From Auanema rhodensis (Eukaryota > Nematoda > Chromadorea > Rhabditida > Rhabditidae), in NCBI GenBank assembly GCA_964057225.1, contig OZ059895.1, positions 7,440,001 to 7,504,000 on the forward strand: a stretch of DNA of 64,000 nucleotides. The letters run 5' to 3'. Under the pieces are notes generated by a model, which worked only from the letters and a program-made list of their open reading frames with translations, had not been told where the DNA came from and ran no database searches. Shown piece by piece: positions 25,304 through 35,670 of this stretch (the first letter of the stretch is position 1; the number at the start of each line of letters is the position of its first letter). The translations under genes were made by a program, and so were the position numbers.

Positions 25304-26016
25304 AGCTCAACCATAAATATCGACTAATTCCTGTCGACGAGGAAACAGTTAATATAGACAAGTTTGATGCAGAGCTCAAGCTTTTACGAGAAAATAGAGC
25401 TATACCCGACTATAAAAAGGCTGAACTATACGAAGACTTGATTGCTCGTCTCAAAAACTATAGAGAAAGTATAGATGCGCCCATATCAGTACAAGTGGAA
25501 AATGCTGATCCACCTCTATTGCCAGAATACAAGTTGCCAAGAAAGTATAACAATTTGTGGGAGAAATTTCCAGAGGTGCGCACAAACAAGAATAACCAAC
25601 TTGTGATTAATAATGAGGCTGTACCAAACACGAATATTACAAAAATTTTAGATTTTGTATTGGATAAAACAAAAACGGAGCCCAATGGATTTTCAGTTTT
25701 GTCAAAGTTTTTAGCCAGTAAAGGCGTACCAAGTTCTAACAAGAAACAAACTAGAAGAGAGTCGGCTGACAATGATTCAGTTGACGTTGTAACTAGAGCT
25801 GAACCGGCTGTTACAGACTTGGACTCTACTATATTACCTAGAACGCCTCGTCATCGTAAAGCTGTTATTAGATATTCACCATCACCGGTTCGTACACTCA
25901 AAAGTAAAAGGTCAAAGACTTTTGATACTGCCGCCGAATCATATTACACACCACAAGAAGGAGACTCACAGAATGGCCAAGGTCGTAAAAGGTTCTACAT
26001 TAGATTATGGAAATGA
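25300..26016 (+). CDS. Polinton protein of unknown function, 238 residues
   Basis: Begins MKLNHKYRLIPVDEETVNID. It has a charged helical first third, a central block (RKYNNLWEKFPEV...GFSVLSKFLASKGVP) and a disordered basic C-terminus rich in Arg/Ser/Thr (RYSPSPVRTLKSKRSK). It overlaps the preceding gene by 4 nt and the integrase gene by 44 nt in another frame. The basic tail suggests nucleic-acid contact, as for a core protein. Proteins of similar size occur at this place in other Polintons; no function is established here. Confidence 0.65.
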   Translation: MKLNHKYRLIPVDEETVNIDKFDAELKLLRENRAIPDYKKAELYEDLIARLKNYRESIDAPISVQVENADPPLLPEYKLPRKYNNLWEKFPEVRTNKNNQLVINNEAVPNTNITKILDFVLDKTKTEPNGFSVLSKFLASKGVPSSNKKQTRRESADNDSVDVVTRAEPAVTDLDSTILPRTPRHRKAVIRYSPSPVRTLKSKRSKTFDTAAESYYTPQEGDSQNGQGRKRFYIRLWK

Positions 26017-27040
26017 TATTTTGGCGAGCATTTATTACGATATAAAACACCCAGCTTCATATACATCAGCCAAGAATTTATTATCGCAAGCACGAAAACA
26101 TGGCATTTCAAAGGTACAAGTTGATGATTTTTTGCAAGATTCTGAAACTTTTACACGACATAAACCAACCAGAATGCGTATGCAGACTAGAAAGACTAGA
26201 GGATGTGGTCGATTTCTAACAGTGCAAGCAGATTTGGTTGATATGCAAAAATATAAAAAATTAAACGACGGCTATGCTTACATGTTGACCATGATTGATG
26301 TTTATACACGCATGTTATATGTTAGGCCTTTGAAAACTAAAGGTGGTATAGAGGTTGCTAGTGCATTTGAAAATTTATTCAAGAATTTTATACCAATTCA
26401 GTTGATTACTGATAATGGCACAGAGTTTTATAATAGTCATTGTGAAAAACTATTCAAAAAGTTTGCCATACTGCACGGATCTACAAGTTCACCACAAAAG
26501 GCTGCAATGGTGGAGCGAGCAAATAGAACTTTAAAAACACGCATGATGAAATATCTCTATTACAAGAATAATCATCGTTGGATTGATATCCTAGATGATT
26601 TGGTTGAAGGAATAAACAAATCTTATAACCGCTCTATAAAAATGCGGCCCATTGATGTTAAAGCAAATATATTCATTGAAGAATATGCACCAGCTGTTAA
26701 AAGCCGCTTTAAAATTGGTGATACTGTTCGCATAAGCAAAAATAGGCGTACTTTTGAAAAAAGCTACGAGTCTGGATATACAATGGAGCTGTTCACAATT
26801 GATGAGGTTGTAACCGGAAACCCAACCGTGTATAAACTTGTAGATTATAATGGTGAACGTATAAAGGGAATATTCTACGAACCTGAACTTGTCTTGGCTA
26901 CTAATAAAAGCAACAAGTACTATATAGAAAAAGTTTTAAAAGAGCGTACTCGAAGCGGTAAACGTCAAGTATTTGTAAAATGGAGTGGATATCCCGACAA
27001 CTTTAATGAATGGATAGATGCAGAAAATTTAAATGTATAA
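25973..27040 (+). CDS. INT: Polinton retroviral-type integrase with chromodomain
   Basis: 355 residues from ATG 25973, overlapping the end of the previous gene. The catalytic core has the DDE triad in LVDM (about 26240), LITDNGTEF (about 26405) and MVERANRTLK (about 26508), with 33 residues between the second Asp and the Glu. A C-terminal SH3-like region (FKIGDTVRISK) is followed by a chromodomain (YYIEKVLKERT...VFVKWSGYPDNFNEWIDAENL), which in this family may bias integration toward marked chromatin. The enzyme would join the element ends and make the 6-bp duplication seen at the borders. No lesions. Confidence 0.95.
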   Translation: MAKVVKGSTLDYGNDILASIYYDIKHPASYTSAKNLLSQARKHGISKVQVDDFLQDSETFTRHKPTRMRMQTRKTRGCGRFLTVQADLVDMQKYKKLNDGYAYMLTMIDVYTRMLYVRPLKTKGGIEVASAFENLFKNFIPIQLITDNGTEFYNSHCEKLFKKFAILHGSTSSPQKAAMVERANRTLKTRMMKYLYYKNNHRWIDILDDLVEGINKSYNRSIKMRPIDVKANIFIEEYAPAVKSRFKIGDTVRISKNRRTFEKSYESGYTMELFTIDEVVTGNPTVYKLVDYNGERIKGIFYEPELVLATNKSNKYYIEKVLKERTRSGKRQVFVKWSGYPDNFNEWIDAENLNV

Positions 27041-27334
27041 TTTTTCAATGTTATAAACAATTGTAATTATAATAAATGATTTATTTGATATATCGCATAA
27101 TGTAACAATAAAAAACCAGCAAAATACAAACAACAATTCAACCTGGAAAAAAAAAATGTAGACTATTCAAATTTTCAAATTCTTACCAGTTGGTTGATCA
27201 TTCGTCCTCAATTGATGAGCCATTGATGGATATTCGCAAAAGCTGGAAAAAAAAATGTTACGGCTGAGAATATAAAAATGCCACATAACAAAACAAGAAT
27301 AAAACGCCAATTGTGCTATTTGTGCTTGTTGTAG

Positions 27335-28042
27335 TCAAAATGAAGGATCAAAGCGGATAAACATGTTCAGGTTGAGTGCTTCTGGACTTAGTTTAAAGTA
27401 GAATACATTCTGCTTATAACCAAAAGTCTTTATAGTAGCCTCATCTGCATATATAACAATATAGCCCATATTGTTCAACAATTGCTTGCACGTCATGGTG
27501 TTATAAGAGCGCATCTAAAAATAATTATAAAATTGAAAATAAATAAATATGCAAGCTTACATTAATAGAGAACTTTTCGGGCTTATAGTGACGAAATTCC
27601 TTCAAAAGACCCAACGCATCATTCCTTCCTCTACACTTTATACAGAGGCTGAAACAGTGATACTCGTCTATAACCTGCAATGATTCCCTACAAGTTTTGC
27701 AGAGACAAATTGGTCTCATTAATACACTCCTTGGTGGAGTGCTCTCTCTCAGAATCTCCATCTGCTTTATTGGTGAATCTAAATTAAAGATTTAATAAAT
27801 ACAAGTTAAGGTTCATACCAAAATTTGTAAAATTTGGAGCTGGTGTGGGTGGTCGTGGTACTTCAGGTTCAGGCGATTTGCGCACAACATTTGTCACATC
27901 AGCAAGTACAGCACGCTTCATTTCCGCTAAAGATCCAACTTTCTAAAATATAAGGCAAACTTGCAGAGAGGAGCAGTCTATGGCGAATGGCAAAGAGTGG
28001 CAGGAGATGGTGAAACGTCGGATCCTCGGATAGTCGGCAGAG
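27335..28042 (-). CDS. Spliced cysteine-rich gene in the Polinton right arm, unknown function
   Basis: Exons read on the minus strand: 27961-28042, 27819-27942, 27561-27778 and 27335-27514, separated by introns of 18-46 nt with GT/AG borders; the frame is continuous. The 18-nt first gap is too short for a normal intron, so the 5' end is uncertain; the first ATG that is safe is at 27921. The protein has a Pro-rich stretch (PEPEVPRPPTPAPNF), then a putative zinc-binding cluster, ICLCKTC...YHCFSLCIKC, and a C-terminal segment ending MFIRFDPSF. More small coding-looking blocks lie upstream to about 28310. I recognise no family. As the only gene of the right arm it may be cargo. Confidence 0.6.
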
Positions 28043-28550
28043 CTGAAATGTAAATGTAGCAAAATTGCCAACCTTTTATACAAAGATTTTTGTAAAGTAC
28101 AACCCATTGTGTTACAATCAAGTTTGCTGATGAAATTCTTTTATTAATTAGATTTTACAGCATATTTATGCAGATATACTCATCTCATCGACAGTTGCCA
28201 GCAGTTGGCGCACTCTGAACCTGTAAACAATCTGCATATTAATTAGTTTTTACATCTCTTTAAACATTATTGTTTACCGTTTGTGCCATAAACAACAGCC
28301 AGCTCTGTAAAACATTTAGGCTTTTTAAACTTTGCTTAATAGCTCATATATTATTCATAGTATACTTTTACACCCATATTGTAGCACAAAACATATGACT
28401 GCCAACGTTTTATATGTGAAAAATATTTCATTCTTTAATATTTACCAATGATTATATTACGAAACTAAAACTTTTGAAATGTTAAAATGATTATACTATA
28501 TTTAAACCCCCACAGTGCAGTTATTACTGTTTATTAACCATCGATATGCG
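28043..28550. other. Right-arm Polinton region, mostly non-coding
   Basis: Possible further exons of the minus-strand gene (a block reading FRVRQLLATVDEM at about 28200-28235 and one around 28275-28311, each next to a CAG acceptor and GT donor). I could not connect them in frame with 28042. The rest is AT-rich and may hold the promoter of that gene. Confidence 0.4.
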
Positions 28551-29549
28551 TTGAGGTCAGCGCAACTGTTTGTTAATCTTATTGTATTTACCTTCAATGT
28601 GTGCTCTATTTAGTTATTGTATTGTTATATTAGTAAAATAAAGTTTAAAACTAATCTTTTATTATAATTTGAAACCTTTACTTGTTAGAATAAATATAAT
28701 TAATAACAATTCGCAATTTCAAAAATTAATAATTTAATGTCGTTCTTATCGAATTAACCTTCGATATGTGTTCCATTAAATTTTGGTATTTCATATCGTT
28801 CTTATCGAATTAACCTTCGATATGTGTTCCATTAAATTTTGGTATTTCATATCGTTCTTATCGAATTAACTTTCGATATGTGTTCCATTGAATTACCCAT
28901 AACAAGTACGGTGAACAAAATTATCTACATGCAAAAATTTTATTGATCTTTAAAATAAAAACAATACAAACACAATACAATAAAAAATAAACAAATCAAG
29001 TAAACAAACATTATTAATAAATATAATAAAGAAATAAATAAAATTTAAAAACAAATTTATATATTTAAAATTTAAATATAATTTATATATAAAATTTAAA
29101 GTTTAAATATAATTTATATATATAAAATTTAAATATAATTTAAATAATTAAAGTTTAAATAAAATTTATATATATATAAAATTTAAATATAATTTAAATA
29201 TTTAAAATTAAGATTTTTATTTTTACTTAATATATTTAAAAATAATTGAAAATATATACATACATTTGAAAAAGCATATTTAAATTTGATTTTAAAAAAA
29301 AAAAAAATATTTAAAAAAAAAAAATCAAAAAAAAAAAAAATCATGCTTTAAATCATGACTTTTATATTTAAAAAAGGAAAATCCATGAACCATGATCCTA
29401 AAATATGATTTTAACAGCTGACGCTCAAAAATATGTTTTTGACAGCTGACGCGCCCCAAAAGTATGTTTTTAGCAGCTGACGCCCCCAAAAGTATGTTTT
29501 TGACAGCTGTTTGGGGGCGTGGTTAGTAAATTTTGCACGGCTCTCTACT
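28551..29549 (-). repeat. Polinton right terminal inverted repeat
   Basis: About 999 bp, the mirror of 13813-14821. It contains three copies of the 55-bp repeat (about 28737-28892; the left side has four), the AT-rich block (about 28920-29340, with longer A-tracts than on the left), the four-copy CAGCTG array (about 29413-29510), and the tip CTCTCTACT ending at 29549. Confidence 0.93.
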
Positions 29550-29672
29550 GGTAAGCTTCAAAACTATAGGGGAGGTTGAAATGTTTTTAAAGTTATTTTT
29601 CAGGAATGGAATAAGAAATCTAGAGAAGAAATAAAAGAAAGTAATAGAAAGGGGGGACAATACTTTTGAGAA
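29550..29672 (+). pseudogene. Mariner transposase relic, 3' portion
   Basis: Starts at the right GGTAAG duplication (29550-29555). Read in the frame set by the left half, it gives typical mariner C-terminal sequence: a helical VEMFLKLFF block, then GIRNLEKK, an in-frame TAA at about 29631, KKVIERGGQYF and a stop at about 29670. The match to the mariner tail (KVIxxxGxYF) confirms that 13340-13812 and this piece were one element before the Polinton entered. Confidence 0.82.
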
Positions 29673-29770
29673 TAAATGTAAATCAAAACAACAAAATATT
29701 AATATTAAAAACATCCAAATAAAGATTTAAAATTGAAAAAAAATATTTAAATATTATATTCCTTGACAAT

Positions 29771-30795
29771 ATGAAGCCTTCGCCTCTGAATCTCAACCGA
29801 AGAACAGTTGAGAAGAACATCAAGCAATACAGAGAAAGAGAAAGTATTGAACCTCTTAAAAAAACAGGAAGACCACGGACCATCAACGTTTCGAAGATGA
29901 GAAAGATCATTAAGAAGAGGATTCGGAGGAATAACGAGCTCAGTCTCAACAAATTGAGTTCAAGCCTCAACATCTCAAGAAGGACTGTTCAACGGATCGT
30001 CAAAAATAAGTTGGAGCTTCACAGTTATCGCCTCACTCGCTCACATTATCTGACTGAGAGTGCCATGAAGAACAGGCTGGAAAAAGCTAAGCTGCTTCAC
30101 GAAATCAATGAGGGCCGCTTGATCAACGTGTTACGGACGGATGAGAAAAATTTCACTGTTGAACCATGTAAAAATCCACAAAACCACCGTCAACTTTTGA
30201 AGAAGGATCAGAAGAAAAGAGGAGATGTTAAAATAGTTGGAAGAAAACTATTTTCATCGATAGAAACACGAAAATTAACGCCAAAACCTATCAAGACGAG
30301 GTTTTATCGGCTGTACTACTTCCGTGGATGCAAGAGAATTTCAGAAACAACAGCATGATTCTCCAACAGGATTGGGCTCCAGCCCATGAAGCCAAAACAA
30401 CAATTCGCTTCTGCGAAGAGCATTTTCCAGGTATCTGGAACAAGTCTTCATGGCCATCAAACTCGCCAGACCTCAATCCCATGGACTTCTCTGTTTGGTC
30501 ATGTTTAGAAGAACCCATCAGGATTAAAACATTCCGATCAGTTGATCATCTTAAACAAGAATTACTACTTTCTTGGGACAAAATTGATGAAACGTATCTG
30601 CGGGTCACGGTTGGATCAATAGAGCGTAGACTGAAAGCTTGCATCAAAGCGAAAGACTGACATTTCGAACATTTCTTATAATTTTAGTACTGTTATTATA
30701 TGTTTTAGCTGTTAATAAAATTTGGTGACAATTCGTTTAATTTTGAACTTATGATTGAATTCACTTGCGAACATACTTAAGCGCCACCCTGTATA
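29771..30795 (+). pseudogene. maT-type (DD37D) Tc1/mariner relic
   Basis: Transposase-like reading frames at 29771-30240 and 30235-30660. The N-terminal helix-turn-helix pair (SLNISRRTVQRIVKNKL) is followed by the first catalytic Asp block RTDEKNFTVE. After a frame change near 30240 come LQQDWAPAHEA and WPSNSPDLNPMDFSVW, with 37 residues between the second and third Asp, the maT pattern. The conserved stretch between the first and second Asp (normally containing VMVWGG) is missing, so an internal deletion caused the frameshift. GCGCCACCCTGTATA at 30781-30795 looks like the right terminal repeat; no left counterpart was found. Confidence 0.8.
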
Positions 30796-32403
30796 TTGAC
30801 ACACCTAACATTTTCGATCAATTTTCTGTTGAGATGTCGATTTTATTTTTAATTTCCTATTTTCATGCTCAAATGTTATATTTTCATGTCATTTTCATAC
30901 TTTTTACAATTTTGATGGATGTCGATGGATGTAGATTTTTTTTACCAAGTGGTATCATAAAAATAAAGCCTAATAAATGACTAATCTGAAGAAAGATCTA
31001 CCAAGTGTTACAAATCTTGAACTTCTGGCTTTAGTAGAAAAATTATTAATCAAGAATTTCCGAGGAATCTGCAGTAAGCGAAACATTAAAGATCTGATTG
31101 AGCTAGACCAAACCTAACAACAAAGAACTCATTTTCTAATTAGTTCAAATTTATCTAAATTCCAATCGATATGAATAGTCGGCTTCAGCTTGCGTAGTTA
31201 ATCAACTCCCAGAACATTGACATGCTCGAAGTAGGTGCCGATTCTACTCACTTGACACTCGACTCGTGTATCCTGTTCCTAAATTTCATGCAATATGATT
31301 TTCAAATAAGAATAGTATCTGGAAACCTGGATGGCGAAAGGGTTTTACTACCCGTCGATGACATTTCCGGAGCCAAAAAAAGCCTCCAGGGGCACGTGAA
31401 CGGACTTTCGTGTCAATCAGACACCATATCTTGATTATTGGGGAATCGGATTTCCCGGCACGTTGGAAAGCCAAAGGTGCCATGAACCTGGAGTTTGGTC
31501 CATGCAAGATTCCATCGACAGGGAACGCGGGATCAGAGAACGTGCCTGCACAAATGTTTGACATCCTTAGCACGTTCGATCTATAACAACAAAGTTTTAA
31601 AATAAAAGCCATATCAAAAAGCGTACTTTTTCTAACCCCTCTTCTTTAATATCCCCAGCATGATGTCGAATTCATCATAAGGTATGGCCAACAGCCCAAC
31701 CATCTGCTCCGCTTGAAGACCCGCTCTAAAATTTTGAATAAATAGGCGGATAAAATAACTAAGAGAGTGTATCTATATTTACAATTTACAGGTTTCCCTC
31801 TATGGGGAGTAGCTATAATAAGTATAATAAAACTTGAATATATTATGATATAAAAACTGAATCATTATTGGTTATTGCTTAATCATTATTGGTTATTGCT
31901 GAATCATTATTGGTTATTATTGACTGTAGAAAAGAAATCTTAAATAAGAATTGAACATTCGTCGATATCTGGATACCACCGTATCTCATATAGGTATCAC
32001 ATTTTAACAAAAGTACGCCTGACGGCAAAAGGGGCGTGGCTAAAAACGGCGGTATAGATACGGAAAAAGCGCCCTACTTATATTTAACTCTTCCTTATCA
32101 TAATGTAACGAACAACATTCGACGAAAAAAGAAGAACTTTCATTGGTACATCCGCATCTCTCAGGTGTTCTTCCCTGTGACTTGTCTCGCACTCAAAAGA
32201 TACTGTAAATTCCGTTTTGATAGAAATCCATAAAAACAATTATAGAGAGAAAAAGAGAAAAAATAGCTGAAATGTTGGGCGCGCACCAGCTTTACATAAA
32301 TAAGCGGGAGTGCTTTATGCCTGATCCGAGGGGTCTGGGGGTATCCCCTTAAAAAATTTGAGAGGCCAGTTCTATTCTAAATGAAATAAAATATTTTTAT
32401 TTT
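30796..32403. other. Intergenic region without a recognisable gene
   Basis: Short open frames on both strands around 31222-31740 do not connect into a recognised protein. A coding-looking minus-strand stretch (about 31650-31740, QAEQMVGLLAIPYDEFDIML) and a longer frame at 31286-31612 may be remnants of one old gene or element. Somewhat GC-richer sequence at about 31990-32345 is also unexplained. Confidence 0.45.
31857..31921. repeat. 21-bp tandem repeat, three copies
   Basis: Three consecutive copies of CT(G/T)AATCATTATTGGTTATTG, the last slightly altered. A local minisatellite with no evident function. Confidence 0.85.
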
Positions 32404-32784
32404 GTATTCGCATGACTGTAATAAACAAAATGATAGCATAGTATCATCCGTTGCCACAATTAATAAAAATTTAGACCAATTTGTTTACTTCTAAGGTTTA
32501 ATTTATTTGAAAAAAAAAGTTTGTCAAAGTTATAAAATTCCTTTTTGGATTTAGATTATATGAAAATTGGAAAATGATTGTTTAATTTTCATAAAATTAG
32601 AAATTATTATTATCTTCAAGTAATTATTTCCTTGTATTTCTTGAACATCTTATCTCTAATGATTCTTAATGAATGATTAGACCTTTGGAACTTTGTAATA
32701 TAAAACGGAACTTGGCTACAATCGCATTTAAGATTATAAAAATATATATTTAGTGATGATAATTAAAAATTGTATACAAAGAAC

Positions 32785-34991
32785 ATGAAAAAGATGAAAA
32801 TATTCTTCATTTGTCTAACTTTATTCGTATTTAGTAAGAATTTTATTTTATTTTTTATCTTTTTTTTCTAAAATAAGAATTTAGCAAAAGCATGTCCGGT
32901 TGGTTGGGTATATGGCGATGACTCGTATTGCTATAAGGTTTTTAATTCTTTCTAAAATGTTTTATAATTGAAAATATGTTTTATTTGAGGTAATAAACAA
33001 TCATAAGAATATAAATAGAGATACAGCTTCTACATATTGTAATAACTTCGGTGGATATCTTGCCGCTCCCAAGAATGCTTTTGTCAGATAGATAAATTAT
33101 AAAATATATATTATATACATTTAATTTCAGCTTAATAATCTTATTTTGTCAATGTCAATCGACTCTAACTATGTATGGATAGGAGTCAGGTGTACTGGAT
33201 CTCTTGTGACTGATTGTGAATATGACGATGGAACTCGATTTACTAATGAATCTTATTATAATTTCTTACCAAGTAATATTGAAGATTTAAGGCTCATCAA
33301 AACAAATAATTATTTTTCAGTTGATACTCATTTGGAAAGTGATCAATGTACTATTCTAGATGCTGTTAGATTTGATGACGAACCAAATTCTGAATGGCAA
33401 AGTATACGTTGTACATCGTCAGTGCTCGCTTATGCTTGCCAAATTCCATACAAAGGTGAGAAACTCGAAATATAAATTTCTTTGAATTTTTTTTCAGTTA
33501 TACCAACATGTCCACCTGAATATTCTCAAAATGGAGATTCATGCTATAAGGTTATAAGCATGGCACAAACTTATGATGATGCTGAAGCTTTATGTTCAGC
33601 CAGCTGTGGCCATGTTGCAACTCCAAGATCAACGGCTGTAAGTCATCATTCTCTTGATTCTAAGTTCTATTATGGAAATTTCAGGAAAATGATTACATTA
33701 CGTCATTAGTTTCAAATTATTCTTATACTTCTGATTATGTACGATTAGGAATATCATATTATAACAAACAATATTATGATTCAAATACAGGTCATTCCAT
33801 CTCTTATAATAACTTCGGTAATTCAAATAAGTTCAATATGAGTTTTTTAATTCTAATCAGGTACTTATGATCCAAGTGTGGGTAATTGTGTTGAATTATC
33901 CTTAAACAGCGGAAAATGGAATTCTACTAATTGTAATAAGCTTATGAAGTCCGTATGTCAAACAGGTTTTAACGTTTTCCGGTATATAATGAAATATTTT
34001 TATTTTTAGTTCAAAAAGGATACCCATGTGTAACAACTACCCCAACTCCAACTCATATCTGTACATCTCCATTCTATTTTGAGAATAATGGAACTGTATG
34101 TTTCATGTGGTGTATGAGTTCAGTAATGCTATTCCTTCTTCAGGTTTCATCTCCTAATTATCCAAATACATATAATGGAGAAACATGTACTTATATTATA
34201 AAAGTTTCTGAAATAAACCCTGTGCAATTTGTCATCAAGGAACTGAATTTGACACAAGGCAGTAGATTGGAAATGTACAATGATATTACAGATAAACTAC
34301 CATATCTTACGTATATAAACTTACAAACATTCTCTTTTTAATTTCATTTAATCTTTCAGTTTATACAATAGTGATGGTATCATTGGTAAATCTATTTTTT
34401 TACATAATTCTGTTATGAAACTAGTGGCCAAAAGTCCATTAGGTGGAAATAACCTGTGGTCTTTATCATTTGATTCATATGTCACATATATACCTGAAGC
34501 TTCACCTAAAGGTTCAGGCTGTAATGGATCACTATATGATGAAGGATCTGTTAGATGAATTATACCATTTTTGAATTCATTATTTGAATTTAGTTGTCAA
34601 GTCCTAACTATCCAAATAACTATCCATATAATACTATATGTTCTTATCATTTATACACTGATGCTGGTAAAAGGTTAATTAAACGTTGAAGTATATTGAG
34701 AACATAGTATTTCTTCAGAATTACTCTTTATAAAAATGATATTAGAATTACTATTTGGGATGAAATTATTGTTTATGATGGACAAACCATTAACAATCAA
34801 ATAATTGGAAGGTAAATTTTTATAATTTTCATATTTCAATGAATAGTCTCTTCAATTTTATTTTCAGATTTTCTGGACATGAACCAACATTTATGCCTAT
34901 CGTATCAACTGGTAATCACATGTTGGTTAAATTTATAACTGATGGCAAACACACTGATTCCGGCTTCTATTTGTCCTTCTTAAGTGATTAA
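32785..34991 (+). CDS. Secreted C-type lectin/CUB protein, copy B
   Basis: Second copy of the lectin/CUB gene, same strand as copy A and 24,368 bp away. Signal peptide and first CTLD exon are identical to copy A; the rest of CTLD1 differs (WIGVRCTGS, then CTILDAV, then ACQIPYK). CTLD2's first exons (about 33498-33785) are again nearly identical, its last exons diverge, the CUB1 start (about 34043-34197) is nearly identical, and CUB1/CUB2 ends diverge. CUB2 contains PNYPNNYPYNT and DEIIVYDG, and the stop is at 34989. A 48-nt segment (33273-33320) has GT/AG borders and keeps frame if retained, so its splicing is undecided. No disrupting lesion was seen. Likely a surface or gut immune-type lectin; ligand unknown. 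Confidence 0.85.
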
Positions 34992-35309
34992 TATTGAATA
35001 AATAAATATTTTAATAATATCTAATTAATTTTTTAAGTTTTATGTTCAAAAGTTGAAAATGATTCCATATTTTAGAAAAAAAAAGTTATGAAATGTAAAA
35101 AATGTTTTCGTTATTGTATTCCTCTTTTTTCTTCTTTCGAGAACTTTCTCTCATCATTTTTTGAGATTTCAAGGCGGAACATGCTGTATCTTCATGTCCA
35201 ACTTGGATATATTCAAGAAGATAACAATGGCCAACTTTATTTGATATTGAAGTAACGATTATAATTTTCTTATTCGTCTGATTAATCTCATTTATCTGAT
35301 TTATATGTA

Positions 35310-35670
35310 GTTAATAATGGATTCATTACAAGTCCAACATCGGATGTTGTCAGTAAGAATTGGCTTTAAATCAATTGAATCTTGAACCTTTTGAAACTTG
35401 TACATATATTATAAATTAAAAAGAACATAATGAATACATAACTTGATGAATAATGATATTAGTTAGAGAAATCTTTCTCACATGTATATTTCAAGTTCAA
35501 GCTGATATGTTCACATAGTTCATTTCAGTTCATTTCAATAGTTCTTTACTTTCACATCATATCCAGCAATTCATCATACATCTTCACTTACAGGTTCCGG
35601 TTGTAAGAATACTTCCTCAGTTAACAATATAGGAATCAAAGCCATATATCCTAAATCACTTCCTTAAGTA
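35310..35670 (+). pseudogene. Decayed third lectin/CUB fragment
   Basis: Short stretches match the CUB region of copies A and B but are scattered and out of order. ATTACAAGTCCAACATC and GTAAGAATTGGCTTT (35325-35370) resemble the intron/CUB2 junction of copy A at 10319-10385. TTCTTTACTTTCACATCATATCCAGCAATTC and GGTTCCGGTTGTAA (about 35541-35605) resemble the end of CUB1 at about 10218-10285. No frame survives. Confidence 0.6.

Larger units (their letters stand above)
13813..29549. mobile_element. Complete Polinton/Maverick element, 15,737 bp
   Basis: A self-synthesising virus-like DNA transposon with every hallmark visible. Its termini are AGTAGAGAG...CTCTCTACT, it has inverted repeats of about 1 kb, and a perfect 6-bp GGTAAG duplication flanks it. 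Genes from left to right: protein-primed DNA polymerase B (+), major capsid protein (-), small basic protein (-), adenain-like protease (+), small membrane protein (+), two-finger C2H2 protein (+), minor capsid protein (-), packaging ATPase (+), a small helical protein (+), a 238-residue protein (+), integrase (+) and a spliced cysteine-rich gene (-). None of the single-exon genes contains a stop or frameshift, and the spliced polymerase gene is open across all junctions. This suggests a recent and possibly still functional copy. It interrupts an older mariner relic. Confidence 0.96.

Noticed and set aside
31286-31612. Possible retroviral-type aspartic protease (LIDT in the minus frame)
   Set aside because: The motif lacks the DTG/DSG triad and no reverse transcriptase, RNase H or LTR lies nearby.
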